49,717 nt of DNA from IMG/VR virus record IMGVR_UViG_3300034073_002380, positions 1-49,717 of that record; one strand, given 5' to 3'. Origin of the DNA: a virus. A program made the position numbers and the translations under genes. The notes under the pieces were generated by a model. The model was not told where the DNA came from and did not search any database. It was given only the letters and a program-made list of their open reading frames with translations. Of this stretch, positions 28,681 through 34,526 are shown piece by piece; positions within the stretch are counted from its first letter, which is position 1; each line of letters opens with the position of its first letter.

Positions 28681-28935
28681 ATGAAAGACACAATGAACAA
28701 ATACAAAGTAATTAAAGTGGGCATTCATAAATGGATTCTCCGACCAAACAATGGCCGCGAAATCGCTCCTGCTCTGACCGATATCGTGAAGGAGTTAAAC
28801 CTACTTCTCAAAGAGCGCGACAACGCTCATGCACGGCTAAGGCGTCTGGAGATCACCGGAAACCAAATGCTGTCTGGTATCCCGAGAAGTGAGGCGGAGC
28901 GTATCTGGAACGAAGCATTGGAGTCCAAGCCATGA
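28681..28935 (+). CDS. Small coiled-coil accessory protein (84 aa)
   Basis: After a basic beta segment (KYKVIKVGIHKWILRPNNGR) comes a helix (KELNLLLKERDNAHARLRRL) and the tail LEITGNQMLSG...RIWNEALESKP. The tail resembles the end of the protein at 29279-29716 (LKTAGNEMYKF), suggesting paralogy. The 51-base gap before it is A/C-rich (ATAAACAACAAATG) with no Shine-Dalgarno. ATG 28693 is an alternative start. The end forms the first copy of the GGAGTCCAAGCCATGA junction. Confidence 0.65.
   Translation: MKDTMNKYKVIKVGIHKWILRPNNGREIAPALTDIVKELNLLLKERDNAHARLRRLEITGNQMLSGIPRSEAERIWNEALESKP
28920..28935 (+). promoter_or_regulatory. Stop/start junction cassette, copy 1
   Basis: GGAGTCCAAGCCATGA: ribosome site GGAG, the last codons Lys-Pro of the upstream gene and an ATGA overlap of stop and start in 16 bases. 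It is one of six near-identical junctions between 28.9 and 30.8 kb (also 29267, 29913, 30152, 30364, 30750). Confidence 0.85.
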
Positions 28936-29282
28936 CAGACATAGAAATCAACGAAGCGATCGCTTTGCAGCTTGGATGGGTGAAGTGCGCCTGCGGAGAT
29001 ATTCAGTGTGGCGTATGGTTTCCTCATGGAACATCACACCCAAACGAGGCTGAACTTGGTGTCCCAAGTTTCTGCAAAGACCTCAACGCAATGGCGGAAG
29101 CGGAGCAGTTTCTGGACTCTACGAATGGAGGGATCACAGACCCGAATTGCTTGCGATACGCCTACTGCAGCGAGGTCTACCGAATCGTTCCAGACACCGT
29201 TCAACCATTCAGGGCGTCGGCTCGTCAACGCGCAGAGGCATTTCTGAGGACGGTTGGAAAGTGGAAGGAGTCCAAGCCGTGA
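28932..29282 (+). CDS. Phage ABA-sandwich-like protein (116 aa)
   Basis: The pattern MTDIEINEAIALQLGW ... CKDLNAMAEAEQFLDS ... YRIVPDTVQPFRASARQRAE ... AFLRTVGKWKE matches the common phage family with a small alpha-beta sandwich (the DLNAMHEAE signature). The N-terminus contains CACGDIQC, a possible metal site. Proteins of this kind are variable early accessory genes with no known activity. The gene is flanked on both sides by the repeated GGAGTCCAAGCC junction, and its C-terminus is ESKP. Confidence 0.75.
   Translation: MTDIEINEAIALQLGWVKCACGDIQCGVWFPHGTSHPNEAELGVPSFCKDLNAMAEAEQFLDSTNGGITDPNCLRYAYCSEVYRIVPDTVQPFRASARQRAEAFLRTVGKWKESKP
29267..29282 (+). promoter_or_regulatory. Stop/start junction cassette, copy 2
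   Basis: GGAGTCCAAGCCGTGA: identical to copy 1 except GTG for ATG at the start codon. It ends the 116-aa gene as Ser-Lys-Pro-stop and starts the next gene at GTG 29279. Confidence 0.85.
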
Positions 29283-29716
29283 GACATCCAAGCTATTGCT
29301 GTCAGAATTGCGGAGACTTTATTGGATGGATGGGACGATTTATGTTTCCATTCTTCCACAAATGCAGAAACAAAACAACAAAACACATGACTGAATACAC
29401 AACACAAACTACATCAATCAAGTTCGACAAAAACCCCATAAACCCTCTTGTTTTACTTCACTATGATGGTCGTGTGACTATCGGTGATGATCTGAAGCCA
29501 GATGAGGCTGCGAAGCAGATGTTCAATATTTTTAAGGATCTTTGGGCAAATGACGCACAGTCAGCAAAGATCAGGGATTTGGAGCTTCATATTCTCAAGC
29601 TGAAGACAGCAGGAAATGAAATGTACAAGTTTATCAATCCTCCTTCGCCGTGCATGAGGACGACCAGAATGGATAACCTATTGCAGGGCTGGGATGACGC
29701 AAAAGATCAACATTAA
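29279..29716 (+). CDS. Zinc-ribbon plus accessory domain protein (145 aa), possible fusion
   Basis: Reading from GTG 29279 gives CCQNCGDFIGWMGRFMFPFF and HKC, a short Cys motif with hydrophobic segment, running in frame into MTEYTTQTTSIKFDKN at ATG 29388. The second part (109 aa) has PLVLLHYDGRVTIGDDLKP and a helical tail LKTAGNEMYKFI, like the 84-aa protein at 28681. ATG 29388 has an A/C-rich leader (AACAAAACAACAAAACAC) resembling that before 28681, so it may be an independent start. Either two products come from one frame or two small genes have fused. AT-rich codon use throughout. Confidence 0.6.
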   Translation: MRHPSYCCQNCGDFIGWMGRFMFPFFHKCRNKTTKHMTEYTTQTTSIKFDKNPINPLVLLHYDGRVTIGDDLKPDEAAKQMFNIFKDLWANDAQSAKIRDLELHILKLKTAGNEMYKFINPPSPCMRTTRMDNLLQGWDDAKDQH

Positions 29717-29739
29717 CTAACATATAATTGGTCAAAATC

Positions 29740-29928
29740 ATGAATAGTATTTCAGAATCATTACTATATGGATTCATTGCAGGTGCATTGATGTTTTTTG
29801 GAATTCTATGGGGATCGCATCTAGCTGATTCAAAAATGAAAAAAGAAGCCGTGATGAGGGGTTATGCTGAATGGATAGTCAACCATAGCGGCAAAACACA
29901 GTTCAAATGGAAGGAGGCCAAGCCGTGA
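29740..29928 (+). CDS. Small single-pass membrane protein (62 aa)
   Basis: MNSISESLLYGFIAGALMFF begins a hydrophobic stretch (about residues 8-28) that continues GILWGSHL, followed by a charged cytoplasmic-type segment (DSKMKKEAVMRGY) and the tail KWKEAKP. ATG 29740 was preferred over the upstream TTG 29728. The 23-base gap before it is AT-rich with no clear ribosome site. The end forms junction copy 3. Unknown function; small membrane proteins in early regions may be exclusion or takeover factors. Confidence 0.65.
   Translation: MNSISESLLYGFIAGALMFFGILWGSHLADSKMKKEAVMRGYAEWIVNHSGKTQFKWKEAKP
29913..29928 (+). promoter_or_regulatory. Stop/start junction cassette, copy 3
   Basis: GGAGGCCAAGCCGTGA with a full GGAGG ribosome site 7 bases before GTG 29925. 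It encodes the end Glu-Ala-Lys-Pro of the membrane protein. Confidence 0.85.
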
Positions 29929-30167
29929 GTGATATTGAACATGAACTGATCGCCACTCAATGGGATCTGAAAGTCGCCAAAGACCGCATCGAACTACTCA
30001 TGTCCGCAAACGCCGACGTGGCTCGCATCGCCGCAGAGCGAGACGCAGCCGAGAAACGGGTGATGCACCTGGAAGCTGCACTCCGCAAGATCGCCGACCA
30101 GGATTATCGCGGTCCGCGTTCGACGGAATCGGAGATCGCCTTGAGGGCGCTGGAGGCCAAACCGTGA
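29925..30167 (+). CDS. Coiled-coil early protein (80 aa)
   Basis: Almost entirely helical: IEHELIATQWDLKVAKDRIE, ADVARIAAERDAAEKRVMHL, EAALRKIAD, then the signature STESEIALRALEAKP. Short phage coiled-coil proteins ending in a similar ALRKIAD...A..AL pattern are very common and uncharacterised. GTG 29925 was chosen because the junction's GGAGG is at ideal spacing; the open frame reaches 18 bases further. Both ends are junction cassettes. Confidence 0.7.
   Translation: MSDIEHELIATQWDLKVAKDRIELLMSANADVARIAAERDAAEKRVMHLEAALRKIADQDYRGPRSTESEIALRALEAKP
30152..30167 (+). promoter_or_regulatory. Stop/start junction cassette, copy 4
   Basis: GGAGGCCAAACCGTGA, one base different from copy 3 (AAA for AAG, a silent lysine change). 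It joins the 80-aa and 71-aa genes. Confidence 0.85.
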
Positions 30168-30379
30168 CCACCACCCGAATCAACACCCTCGAAGAACTCT
30201 ACGAAGCCGCAGAGGCCAAGCGGGCTGTCGTGTTACCGTGGAGAGGCAGACGGCCATCACCAGCTGCATGGGTGATCAACCTCCCGGGACGCCTGCTTTA
30301 TCGAGAACTCAAGGAAGGAATCTACCTGTACGAAAAACCCACCCGTGATGGGCGTGTAAAGAAGGAGGACAAGCCGTGA
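30164..30379 (+). CDS. Hypothetical early protein (71 aa)
   Basis: RINTLEELYEAAEAKRAVVL, then PWRGRRPSPAAWVINLPGRL and a beta end (EGIYLYEKP) before RVKKEDKP. No family recognised; the arginine/proline centre and short strands suggest a compact alpha-beta fold. GTG start at 30164 from junction copy 4; the stop is in copy 5. This frame is longer upstream but overlaps the 80-aa gene completely, so the junction start is preferred. Confidence 0.6.
   Translation: MTTTRINTLEELYEAAEAKRAVVLPWRGRRPSPAAWVINLPGRLLYRELKEGIYLYEKPTRDGRVKKEDKP
30364..30379 (+). promoter_or_regulatory. Stop/start junction cassette, copy 5
   Basis: GGAGGACAAGCCGTGA: differs from copy 3 by one base, turning EAKP into EDKP, with the ribosome site and GTGA overlap kept. 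Confidence 0.85.
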
Positions 30380-30765
30380 GCGACGAACACAAATGCCCTC
30401 GGTGCAATGCACCATTCTGGCATTTTACCGGAGTTAACACGCGCAAGTTTGAGTGCGGATCAGACACTCAGATTCCGTCCATGGCTTGCAGGTACGCATC
30501 GCAACTTCAGGAGCGCATCAAACTGCTGGCACATGAGCTTGAATCGGCTGGTGTTGAACGCGGCATCGCTGTCGTCAACGAAGGCATTGCGACGAACGAA
30601 AACACTCGCCTGCGCGAGCGCATCACACGCCTAGAATCCTGGATCAACAACCTTGACGAAGTCCTCCGCTACAACGGCAAGGACGGCCAGCGCGAGTGGT
30701 GCGGCAGCGAGGTGGGTTACCTGTACCAGGGGCAGATGGTGTATCTGGGAGGGTGCAAGCCATGA
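30376..30765 (+). CDS. Zinc-ribbon coiled-coil early protein (129 aa)
   Basis: The N-terminus holds CPRCNAPFWHF, then a second Cys pair (FECGS ... MACRYA), a plausible zinc ribbon. The middle is a long coiled coil (LQERIKLLAHELESAGVERG, TRLRERITRLESWINNL). The end reads WCGSEVGYLYQGQMVYLGGC then Lys-Pro. The GTG start comes from junction copy 5 and the stop sits in copy 6. Function unknown; zinc ribbon plus coiled coil suggests binding of a host protein or nucleic acid. Confidence 0.65.
   Translation: MSDEHKCPRCNAPFWHFTGVNTRKFECGSDTQIPSMACRYASQLQERIKLLAHELESAGVERGIAVVNEGIATNENTRLRERITRLESWINNLDEVLRYNGKDGQREWCGSEVGYLYQGQMVYLGGCKP
30750..30765 (+). promoter_or_regulatory. Stop/start junction cassette, copy 6 (divergent)
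   Basis: AGGGTGCAAGCCATGA, the most divergent copy. The last 11 bases before the overlap keep the CAAGCC[AG]TGA core and a GGGAGGG ribosome site lies just upstream (30747-30753). It joins the 129-aa and 65-aa genes. Confidence 0.7.
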
Positions 30766-30959
30766 ATCCGTTCAAATGGTATCGCAACTGGCGAATACGC
30801 CGCATTGAAGAGCGTATCGCTTACCTTGAAAGCTATTGCGACTTTTTTAAGGTCGAAGGCGGCACTCCATACAAAATAGTCGTCTATCATGGACTGGAAG
30901 ATAAGAAGGCCGAGATCGCGCAACTTCGCAAGCGGTTGTACCACATCCGAGAGTTCTGA
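30762..30959 (+). CDS. Small basic coiled-coil protein (65 aa)
   Basis: Basic N-terminus (FKWYRNWRIRRIEERIAYLE), then a hydrophobic-strand segment (TPYKIVVYHGL) and a helix DKKAEIAQLRKRLYHIREF. Two amphipathic helices around a beta turn suggest a helical hairpin. Starts at ATG 30762 in junction copy 6; the next gene begins 2 bases after its stop. Unknown function. Confidence 0.6.
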   Translation: MNPFKWYRNWRIRRIEERIAYLESYCDFFKVEGGTPYKIVVYHGLEDKKAEIAQLRKRLYHIREF

Positions 30960-30961
30960 CC

Positions 30962-31192
30962 ATGACCCCCGACGACCGCCCTCTCGAAGGCCAATTCGCA
31001 TTCGTCTATCGCCACCGGAAAACCGGCGAGATCCGCGTTCTGAACTGCGAGCAAGCGCGTGTCATGGACCGGGCCCGAGGCGACTGGATCCACACGGCCA
31101 CGCTCAATCTGCACGTCTGGGTTCAGCACCTCCTGAACCTGCCAGCACGGAAACGTCCGCACGCAATCCGCACTATCATCGAGAATTTGTGA
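30962..31192 (+). CDS. Hypothetical protein (76 aa)
   Basis: Reads PLEGQFAFVYRHRKTGEIRV (two beta strands), then a helix NCEQARVMDRARGDWIHTAT and a C-terminal basic helix. No family recognised. It starts 2 bases after the previous stop (TGACCATG) without a strong ribosome site, and its stop overlaps the next GTG (GTGA). The run of junction cassettes ends upstream of it. Confidence 0.55.
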   Translation: MTPDDRPLEGQFAFVYRHRKTGEIRVLNCEQARVMDRARGDWIHTATLNLHVWVQHLLNLPARKRPHAIRTIIENL

Positions 31193-31374
31193 ACCTCCTA
31201 CAACGCATCCTCCGAGCCATCCGTGGCCCGCGCAGACGCATCGGCAGACCTCCGCTGCACCCATCCAAGATCGCCGCGATCCGGGGCGCGCCTGACCACA
31301 TCGGCGACACCGAACTCGCGAAGCTCCTTGGCGTCTCGCTTCGGTCCATCCGAAAATATCGGCATGAACGCTGA
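31189..31374 (+). CDS. Small HTH DNA-binding protein (61 aa)
   Basis: A very basic N-terminus (LLQRILRAIRGPRRRIGRPP) is followed by a helix-turn-helix: HPSKIAAIRGAPDHIGDTEL, then AKLLGVSLRSIRKYRHER. Its HTH resembles the resolvase/transposase-type unit that senses spaced half-sites. GTG 31189 overlaps the upstream stop. As one of two small HTH proteins in this operon it could regulate early or middle transcription; no target is identified. Confidence 0.65.
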   Translation: MNLLQRILRAIRGPRRRIGRPPLHPSKIAAIRGAPDHIGDTELAKLLGVSLRSIRKYRHER

Positions 31375-31576
31375 GACCATCGCAGCAGCCCTGGCCGAGC
31401 GCATCGGCTGTGGCTGCCAGCATCCCAATCTGTGCTACACCTGCACACGAATCCTCCGTCAATACCAAGCCCTCAAACGATTCCAACAATGTTCTCTCAC
31501 ATCGGCGAACTCCCCAAACACCTGTACGTCTGGATCCCAGACACGTTCATCTGTACCAACCCCACCGGCCAGCTGA
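31364..31576 (+). CDS. Small cysteine-motif protein (70 aa) with a deep overlap
   Basis: The first 40 residues look real: NAETIAAALAERIGCGCQHP, then LCYTCTRILRQYQAL, with two Cys pairs that could bind zinc. From about residue 42 the frame lies over the next gene for 88 bases and becomes Ser/Thr/Pro-rich (SANSPNTCTSGSQTRSS), typical of a shadow frame. Either the protein carries a non-conserved tail or the ancestral stop has been lost. It starts inside the HTH gene. Confidence 0.5.
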   Translation: MNAETIAAALAERIGCGCQHPNLCYTCTRILRQYQALKRFQQCSLTSANSPNTCTSGSQTRSSVPTPPAS

Positions 31577-32046
31577 TCCCAGCTGTCTGGTTCGGCATCA
31601 ACTCCACCCCGGGCCGCACCTGGGGATGCACCGTCCTGCTCGAATGCGGTGCGATCTATCGCAGCCTGCCGCCCAACGCGATCCGGTTCAGCAAGGATGC
31701 CGACCCCAGCGACTTCTGGTGCCATGAAAACGCCCAACGCTGGGACTGCTACGGCTGGCGCTTCAGCTGCATCGAATACACCTACCTGCGCGGCATGGAT
31801 GTTATCGCCAAGACCAACGGCGGCGAGTTCCTGGGCCAGTACCTCTTCACCGCCGCGCCGTTCGACGACGCGTTCTCGGATCATCCTTCGCAGGCCAAGG
31901 AGTTCACGTTCATCCGAACCAGGTGCCAAACACTGACGATCCAGCCGACCGACAAGCTCCTGGTCATCGACAAGTCATTCACCCCGGACGTGCAAGCATG
32001 GCCTGACAACCTCCGTCGTTCCGACACCATCTACTACTGTGAGTGA
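31489..32046 (+). CDS. Hypothetical protein (185 aa)
   Basis: Several aromatic- and cysteine-containing strands: HIGELPKHLYVWIPDTFICT, LIPAVWFGINSTPGRTWGC, CHENAQRWDCYGWRFSCIEY, TYLRGMDVIAKTNGGEFLGQ, then IRTRCQTLTIQP. No recognised family; the spacing of Trp and Cys suggests a compact beta protein. ATG 31489 follows CCAACA without a ribosome site. The end overlaps the following GTG by 8 bases. It is the largest unknown of the early plus operon. Confidence 0.65.
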   Translation: MFSHIGELPKHLYVWIPDTFICTNPTGQLIPAVWFGINSTPGRTWGCTVLLECGAIYRSLPPNAIRFSKDADPSDFWCHENAQRWDCYGWRFSCIEYTYLRGMDVIAKTNGGEFLGQYLFTAAPFDDAFSDHPSQAKEFTFIRTRCQTLTIQPTDKLLVIDKSFTPDVQAWPDNLRRSDTIYYCE

Positions 32047-32248
32047 CCCCTACACCTTCGAGGTCAACCTGTCAGGCGGCCGCCGGCTGCGCGTCACCAG
32101 GAAGCCCGTCAAGGATTCCAAGGTCCGCAACGACATCGACGTGCGTAACTCAGTGGTGACGTGGGCGTTCAACGACCAGCTGGTGATAGCAGCCGTGCGC
32201 CGGCTCCCCGGGGTGGTCTCCGTCGAGTGGGCACAGAAAAACCCCTGA
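32039..32248 (+). CDS. Hypothetical protein (69 aa)
   Basis: Basic protein with strands YTFEVNLSGGRRLRVTRKPV and VTWAFNDQLVIAAVRRLPG. Ends near the stem of a terminator that faces the other strand. The GTG start overlaps the preceding gene by 8 bases. Last gene of the early plus row; function unknown. Confidence 0.6.
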   Translation: MSDPYTFEVNLSGGRRLRVTRKPVKDSKVRNDIDVRNSVVTWAFNDQLVIAAVRRLPGVVSVEWAQKNP

Positions 32249-32267
32249 GACCTCGCGATCCCAGGGG
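32237..32267 (-). terminator. Rho-independent terminator of the minus accessory operon
   Basis: On the minus strand CCCCTG and CAGGGG (32267-32242) pair around a 14-base loop and are followed by five T (complement of 32241-32237). It lies 35 bases beyond the stop of the IHF/HU-like gene. Its stem overlaps the end of the convergent 69-aa plus-strand gene, so the two operons meet here. Confidence 0.8.
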
Positions 32268-32301
32268 CTGTGACAACCTTACAACTACAAGCGGTTGTAT
32301 C

Positions 32302-32604
32302 CTATTTTTTAGGCGGCACAACCGCAAGTGTTTTTATCACCCGATCGGCCAGATCCCGCGTCGGCTTGAAGAACACCTTCGGCCTCGGTGGGATCGGGAT
32401 CGCGACACCGGGCTTCAGCGGGTTCCGCCCGACCATCGGCTTCGTCCAGCGGACCTCGAAGTGACCCAGCCCTGGGATGTCCATCTCACCCTTCAGGATC
32501 TCCTGAACGATGATCTCCACGACCGAATCCACCACGCTCTGGGCGTGTGGCACCAGCAGGCCGCACTCATCCGCCACCTGCCTCGCGATCTGCCGGCGTG
32601 TCAT
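32302..32604 (-). CDS. IHF/HU-like DNA-bending protein (100 aa)
   Basis: Histone-like fold: RRQIARQVADECGLLVPHAQ, the dimer helix VVDSVVEIIVQEILKGEMDI, then PGLGHFEVRWTKPMVGRNPL, matching the conserved GFG.F.v..r..R.GrNP arm region of HU/IHF, and VFFKPTRDLADRVI at the end. Length (100 aa) is close to IHF. It would bend DNA for recombination, packaging or regulation. The ATG overlaps the upstream stop by one base (TGATG). It is the last gene before the terminator. Confidence 0.9.
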   Translation of the reverse strand: MTRRQIARQVADECGLLVPHAQSVVDSVVEIIVQEILKGEMDIPGLGHFEVRWTKPMVGRNPLKPGVAIPIPPRPKVFFKPTRDLADRVIKTLAVVPPKK

Positions 32605-32834
32605 CAGTTCTCCCCTCCCGGCTGCGGCTGGCCCTCGACCATGGCCTGAATCGCCCGGCGCGCCACGCTGCCAGCGATCAACGCCGGCGTCGGCCGCACC
32701 TGGGTCCCGTCGCCTTCCAGCGGCGGATGCACGTCCAAGCTCAAATGAAAACCGCCATCGGCGTCTTCGATCACGATCGTGACCGTTCGCTTCGTGACCT
32801 CCGCACTGCCGGTGCTGGTAATCTCCGAACTCAT
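32604..32834 (-). CDS. Hypothetical protein (76 aa)
   Basis: EVTKRTVTIVIEDADGGFHL, then SLDVHPPLEGDGTQVRPTPA and a helix AGSVARRAIQAMVEGQ. The pattern resembles small accessory proteins in the cargo regions of phages and plasmids. The start at 32834 overlaps the upstream stop (ATGA); GGGAGGG just before gives a ribosome site. Function unknown. Confidence 0.6.
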   Translation of the reverse strand: MSSEITSTGSAEVTKRTVTIVIEDADGGFHLSLDVHPPLEGDGTQVRPTPALIAGSVARRAIQAMVEGQPQPGGEN

Positions 32835-33193
32835 TCCGCCCTCCTTCCCTGCACCCGGGCAACCTTCTGACCCTGCCACGGCGGCGGGGTCTGCGAAGCC
32901 CGGTTGATCGAATCGATCACCGCCGGGTTCGTCACCGGCTGGATCAATGGCGTCTTCACGACCTGCGGGATCGTCGTGTTGCCACGCGGCCCGTTCACCA
33001 CGATGCCCTGCACGCGGATCGTCCGCCGCTTCTCGTTCAGTTCCTTCATCTGTTCCGATCGCCGCTGCCGATCCTCCTCGGTGATCTGCTTCGGCCGACC
33101 GCGACCGCGACGACCCAGCTGGGAAGCCGCCTGACTCACCGCCGGTGGCACCAGCGGCGCCTCTTCCGGACTCTGATTCTCGTTCTCGTTCAT
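32831..33193 (-). CDS. AT-hook-like basic protein (120 aa)
   Basis: An acidic N-terminus (NENENQSPEEAP) leads to RRGRGRPKQ, an AT-hook core (GRP flanked by basic residues), then a charged helix (EEDRQRRSEQMKELNEKRRT) and a Pro/Thr-rich end. A minor-groove DNA binder is likely from the motif. The leader before ATG 33193 is GGGAACCATAGAAACC, without a clear ribosome site. It is coupled downstream to the 76-aa gene and the IHF-like gene. Confidence 0.6.
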   Translation of the reverse strand: MNENENQSPEEAPLVPPAVSQAASQLGRRGRGRPKQITEEDRQRRSEQMKELNEKRRTIRVQGIVVNGPRGNTTIPQVVKTPLIQPVTNPAVIDSINRASQTPPPWQGQKVARVQGRRAE

Positions 33194-33212
33194 GGTTTCT
33201 ATGGTTCCCGCG

Positions 33213-33563
33213 TTACTGGCGCGGGGAAATCTTCGATTGCACTCTCCGCCAATACGCCAGCGTCCGCCGGCGTTTCCAGCCGTCGGGACCGCCGTGCCAA
33301 ACTCGGGCCACGTCCTGGTTGGTGGCCTCGCGTCCCAGGCGCTCCGTCGAGCAATAATGCCCGGTGTAAATCCGGAACACCCCCAACGCGGCCCATCGAT
33401 TGGTCATCTCGGCCCATCGATACGACGTGCCCGCTATCCGGTTGACGTCCGTCACGACACAGGGACGCACCTGGAGGGCGCCAAGCTCCCCTCGGCGGCC
33501 CCGGGCCTGGTCGTCTCCCCCTGATTCGATCGCGATCAGGGCTGCAAGTAGTTCGCTTTTCAT
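33213..33563 (-). CDS. Lysozyme-like transglycosylase, candidate endolysin (116 aa)
   Basis: LLAALIAIESGGDDQARGRR carries a catalytic glutamate in IESGG, followed by ELGALQVRPCVVTDVNRIAG, a helix and VARVWHGGPDGWKRRRTLAY. This is the layout of small lytic transglycosylase-like phage proteins that cut peptidoglycan between MurNAc and GlcNAc. No signal peptide is present, so a holin would be needed to release it; a holin-like gene lies at 47.2 kb. It sits among plasmid-type accessory genes, about 14 kb from the other lysis genes. Family assignment from motif memory. Confidence 0.7.
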   Translation of the reverse strand: MKSELLAALIAIESGGDDQARGRRGELGALQVRPCVVTDVNRIAGTSYRWAEMTNRWAALGVFRIYTGHYCSTERLGREATNQDVARVWHGGPDGWKRRRTLAYWRRVQSKISPRQ

Positions 33564-33569
33564 GGCATT

Positions 33570-33594
33570 AAAAAAGCCCCGGTCGCCCAGGGCT
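33570..33594 (-). terminator. Rho-independent terminator on the minus strand
   Basis: On the minus strand AGCCC and GGGCT (33594-33575) pair, with inner CC/GG pairs, and are followed by six T (complement of 33575-33570). It lies between the stop of the 79-aa gene and the start of the lysozyme-like gene. Transcription would be reduced here unless the lysozyme gene has its own promoter, or an antiterminator acts. Confidence 0.8.
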
Positions 33595-33623
33595 CGTTGT
33601 TGTACGTTAATCGTTTGCCGTGG

Positions 33624-33863
33624 TCAATCCTCATCACCAGGCAGGTGACTCAGGCACGGCGGCTGGTAGGTCGAGCCATCGATCACCTGCGCCTCGGGGT
33701 ATGCCGTGACGGCCTCCTCGAGCGTCTCGAAGTCGTCCAGCCAACTCCGCCGGCTCTGGCCAGACAGCACGCTGTCCCGGCCATAGGTTCCGTGCTCGTA
33801 CACGGTCCAGCGGTCGCTCTGGTACGTCGCGCCTCGGCCGCGTTCAATGGTAAGGTCGCTCAC
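33624..33863 (-). CDS. Hypothetical accessory protein (79 aa)
   Basis: Reads SDLTIERGRGATYQSDRWTV, then YEHGTYGRDSVLSGQSRRSW and DDFETLEEAVTAYPEAQVID, a pattern known from small plasmid and phage accessory proteins with unknown role. The GTG start at 33863 overlaps the upstream stop (GTGA). A much longer open frame upstream (to 34232) is the shadow of the 200-aa gene and was not used. Confidence 0.65.
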   Translation of the reverse strand: MSDLTIERGRGATYQSDRWTVYEHGTYGRDSVLSGQSRRSWLDDFETLEEAVTAYPEAQVIDGSTYQPPCLSHLPGDED

Positions 33864-34462
33864 TTGTCCACCCCCATCGTTCCCACGTTGATCTGCATCT
33901 CGCGCCCATCGACAAACCGGATCGTCGCCATCTCGCCATCGATCGCGATGATCATCCCCGTAAACCCATCCGGACCTGTGGCGAAATCCCCTATCTGGGG
34001 CGCGTCTGCCAGCCGGCCCTGTCCATCGATGGGCCACGTGGCCGGCTCGGCGCCAACGGCGGCCAGTTCCAGGTGCCCCTGGGCCTCCTTGGCGTCGCGC
34101 TGCATGGCAGCCCATCCATCGGCCGTCATCGGGTAGGCCCGGGCCCTGGGAACCTCGACCTGGGCGTTCGGCCGGAGCCATGCCACCTTGGGCAGTTCGG
34201 CGCCGTCGTGGTCCGTCCATTCGTCGCCGCATAAGAACGCGGCCCCGGCCAGGAAATGCCGGCGCCCGAGGACCCAGTGGGTTTTGCCAGGTGTGACCAT
34301 TCCTTCTTCATCGACCCAGAGTTCCCCACCTTCCGGCAGGCGGACCCGCTCGAGGTAGTCGGCGCCGATGCGTTTCAAGACGCCGTCCCAGGTGAGGGTG
34401 GCGGCTTCGATCTTGCGGGTGACAGGATCGATGATCCACCCCCGCGCTTGTTGGTTGTCCAT
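33860..34462 (-). CDS. Hypothetical accessory protein (200 aa)
   Basis: Starts MDNQQARGWIIDPVTRKIEA, continues TLTWDGVLKRIGADYLERVR and VLGRRHFLAGAAFLCGDEWT, and ends with a beta-rich segment (GDFATGPDGFTGMIIAIDGE). Similar proteins occur in plasmids and mobile elements of proteobacteria (from memory), with no known activity. The leader (AGACAACACGAAC) is A/C-rich with no Shine-Dalgarno. The stop overlaps the next GTG. Confidence 0.65.
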   Translation of the reverse strand: MDNQQARGWIIDPVTRKIEAATLTWDGVLKRIGADYLERVRLPEGGELWVDEEGMVTPGKTHWVLGRRHFLAGAAFLCGDEWTDHDGAELPKVAWLRPNAQVEVPRARAYPMTADGWAAMQRDAKEAQGHLELAAVGAEPATWPIDGQGRLADAPQIGDFATGPDGFTGMIIAIDGEMATIRFVDGREMQINVGTMGVDK

Positions 34463-34499
34463 GTTCGTGTTGTCTTCTGGTTACTGGCCAGAGAGGGCA

Positions 34500-34513
34500 G
34501 CCCCACGTGGGGC
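34500..34513. promoter_or_regulatory. 14-bp perfect palindrome between accessory genes
   Basis: GCCCCACGTGGGGC lies in the 64-base gap before the 200-aa gene, 38 bases upstream of its ATG (minus strand). It could be an operator or the stem of a weak hairpin; there is no T run. No second copy was noticed. Confidence 0.5.
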
Positions 34514-34526
34514 GGCCGTGCTCTAA

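Noticed and set aside
33624-34232. 202-codon minus frame starting at 34232
   Set aside because: The first two thirds are Arg/Gly shadow sequence over the 200-aa gene; only the part from GTG 33863 looks like a protein.
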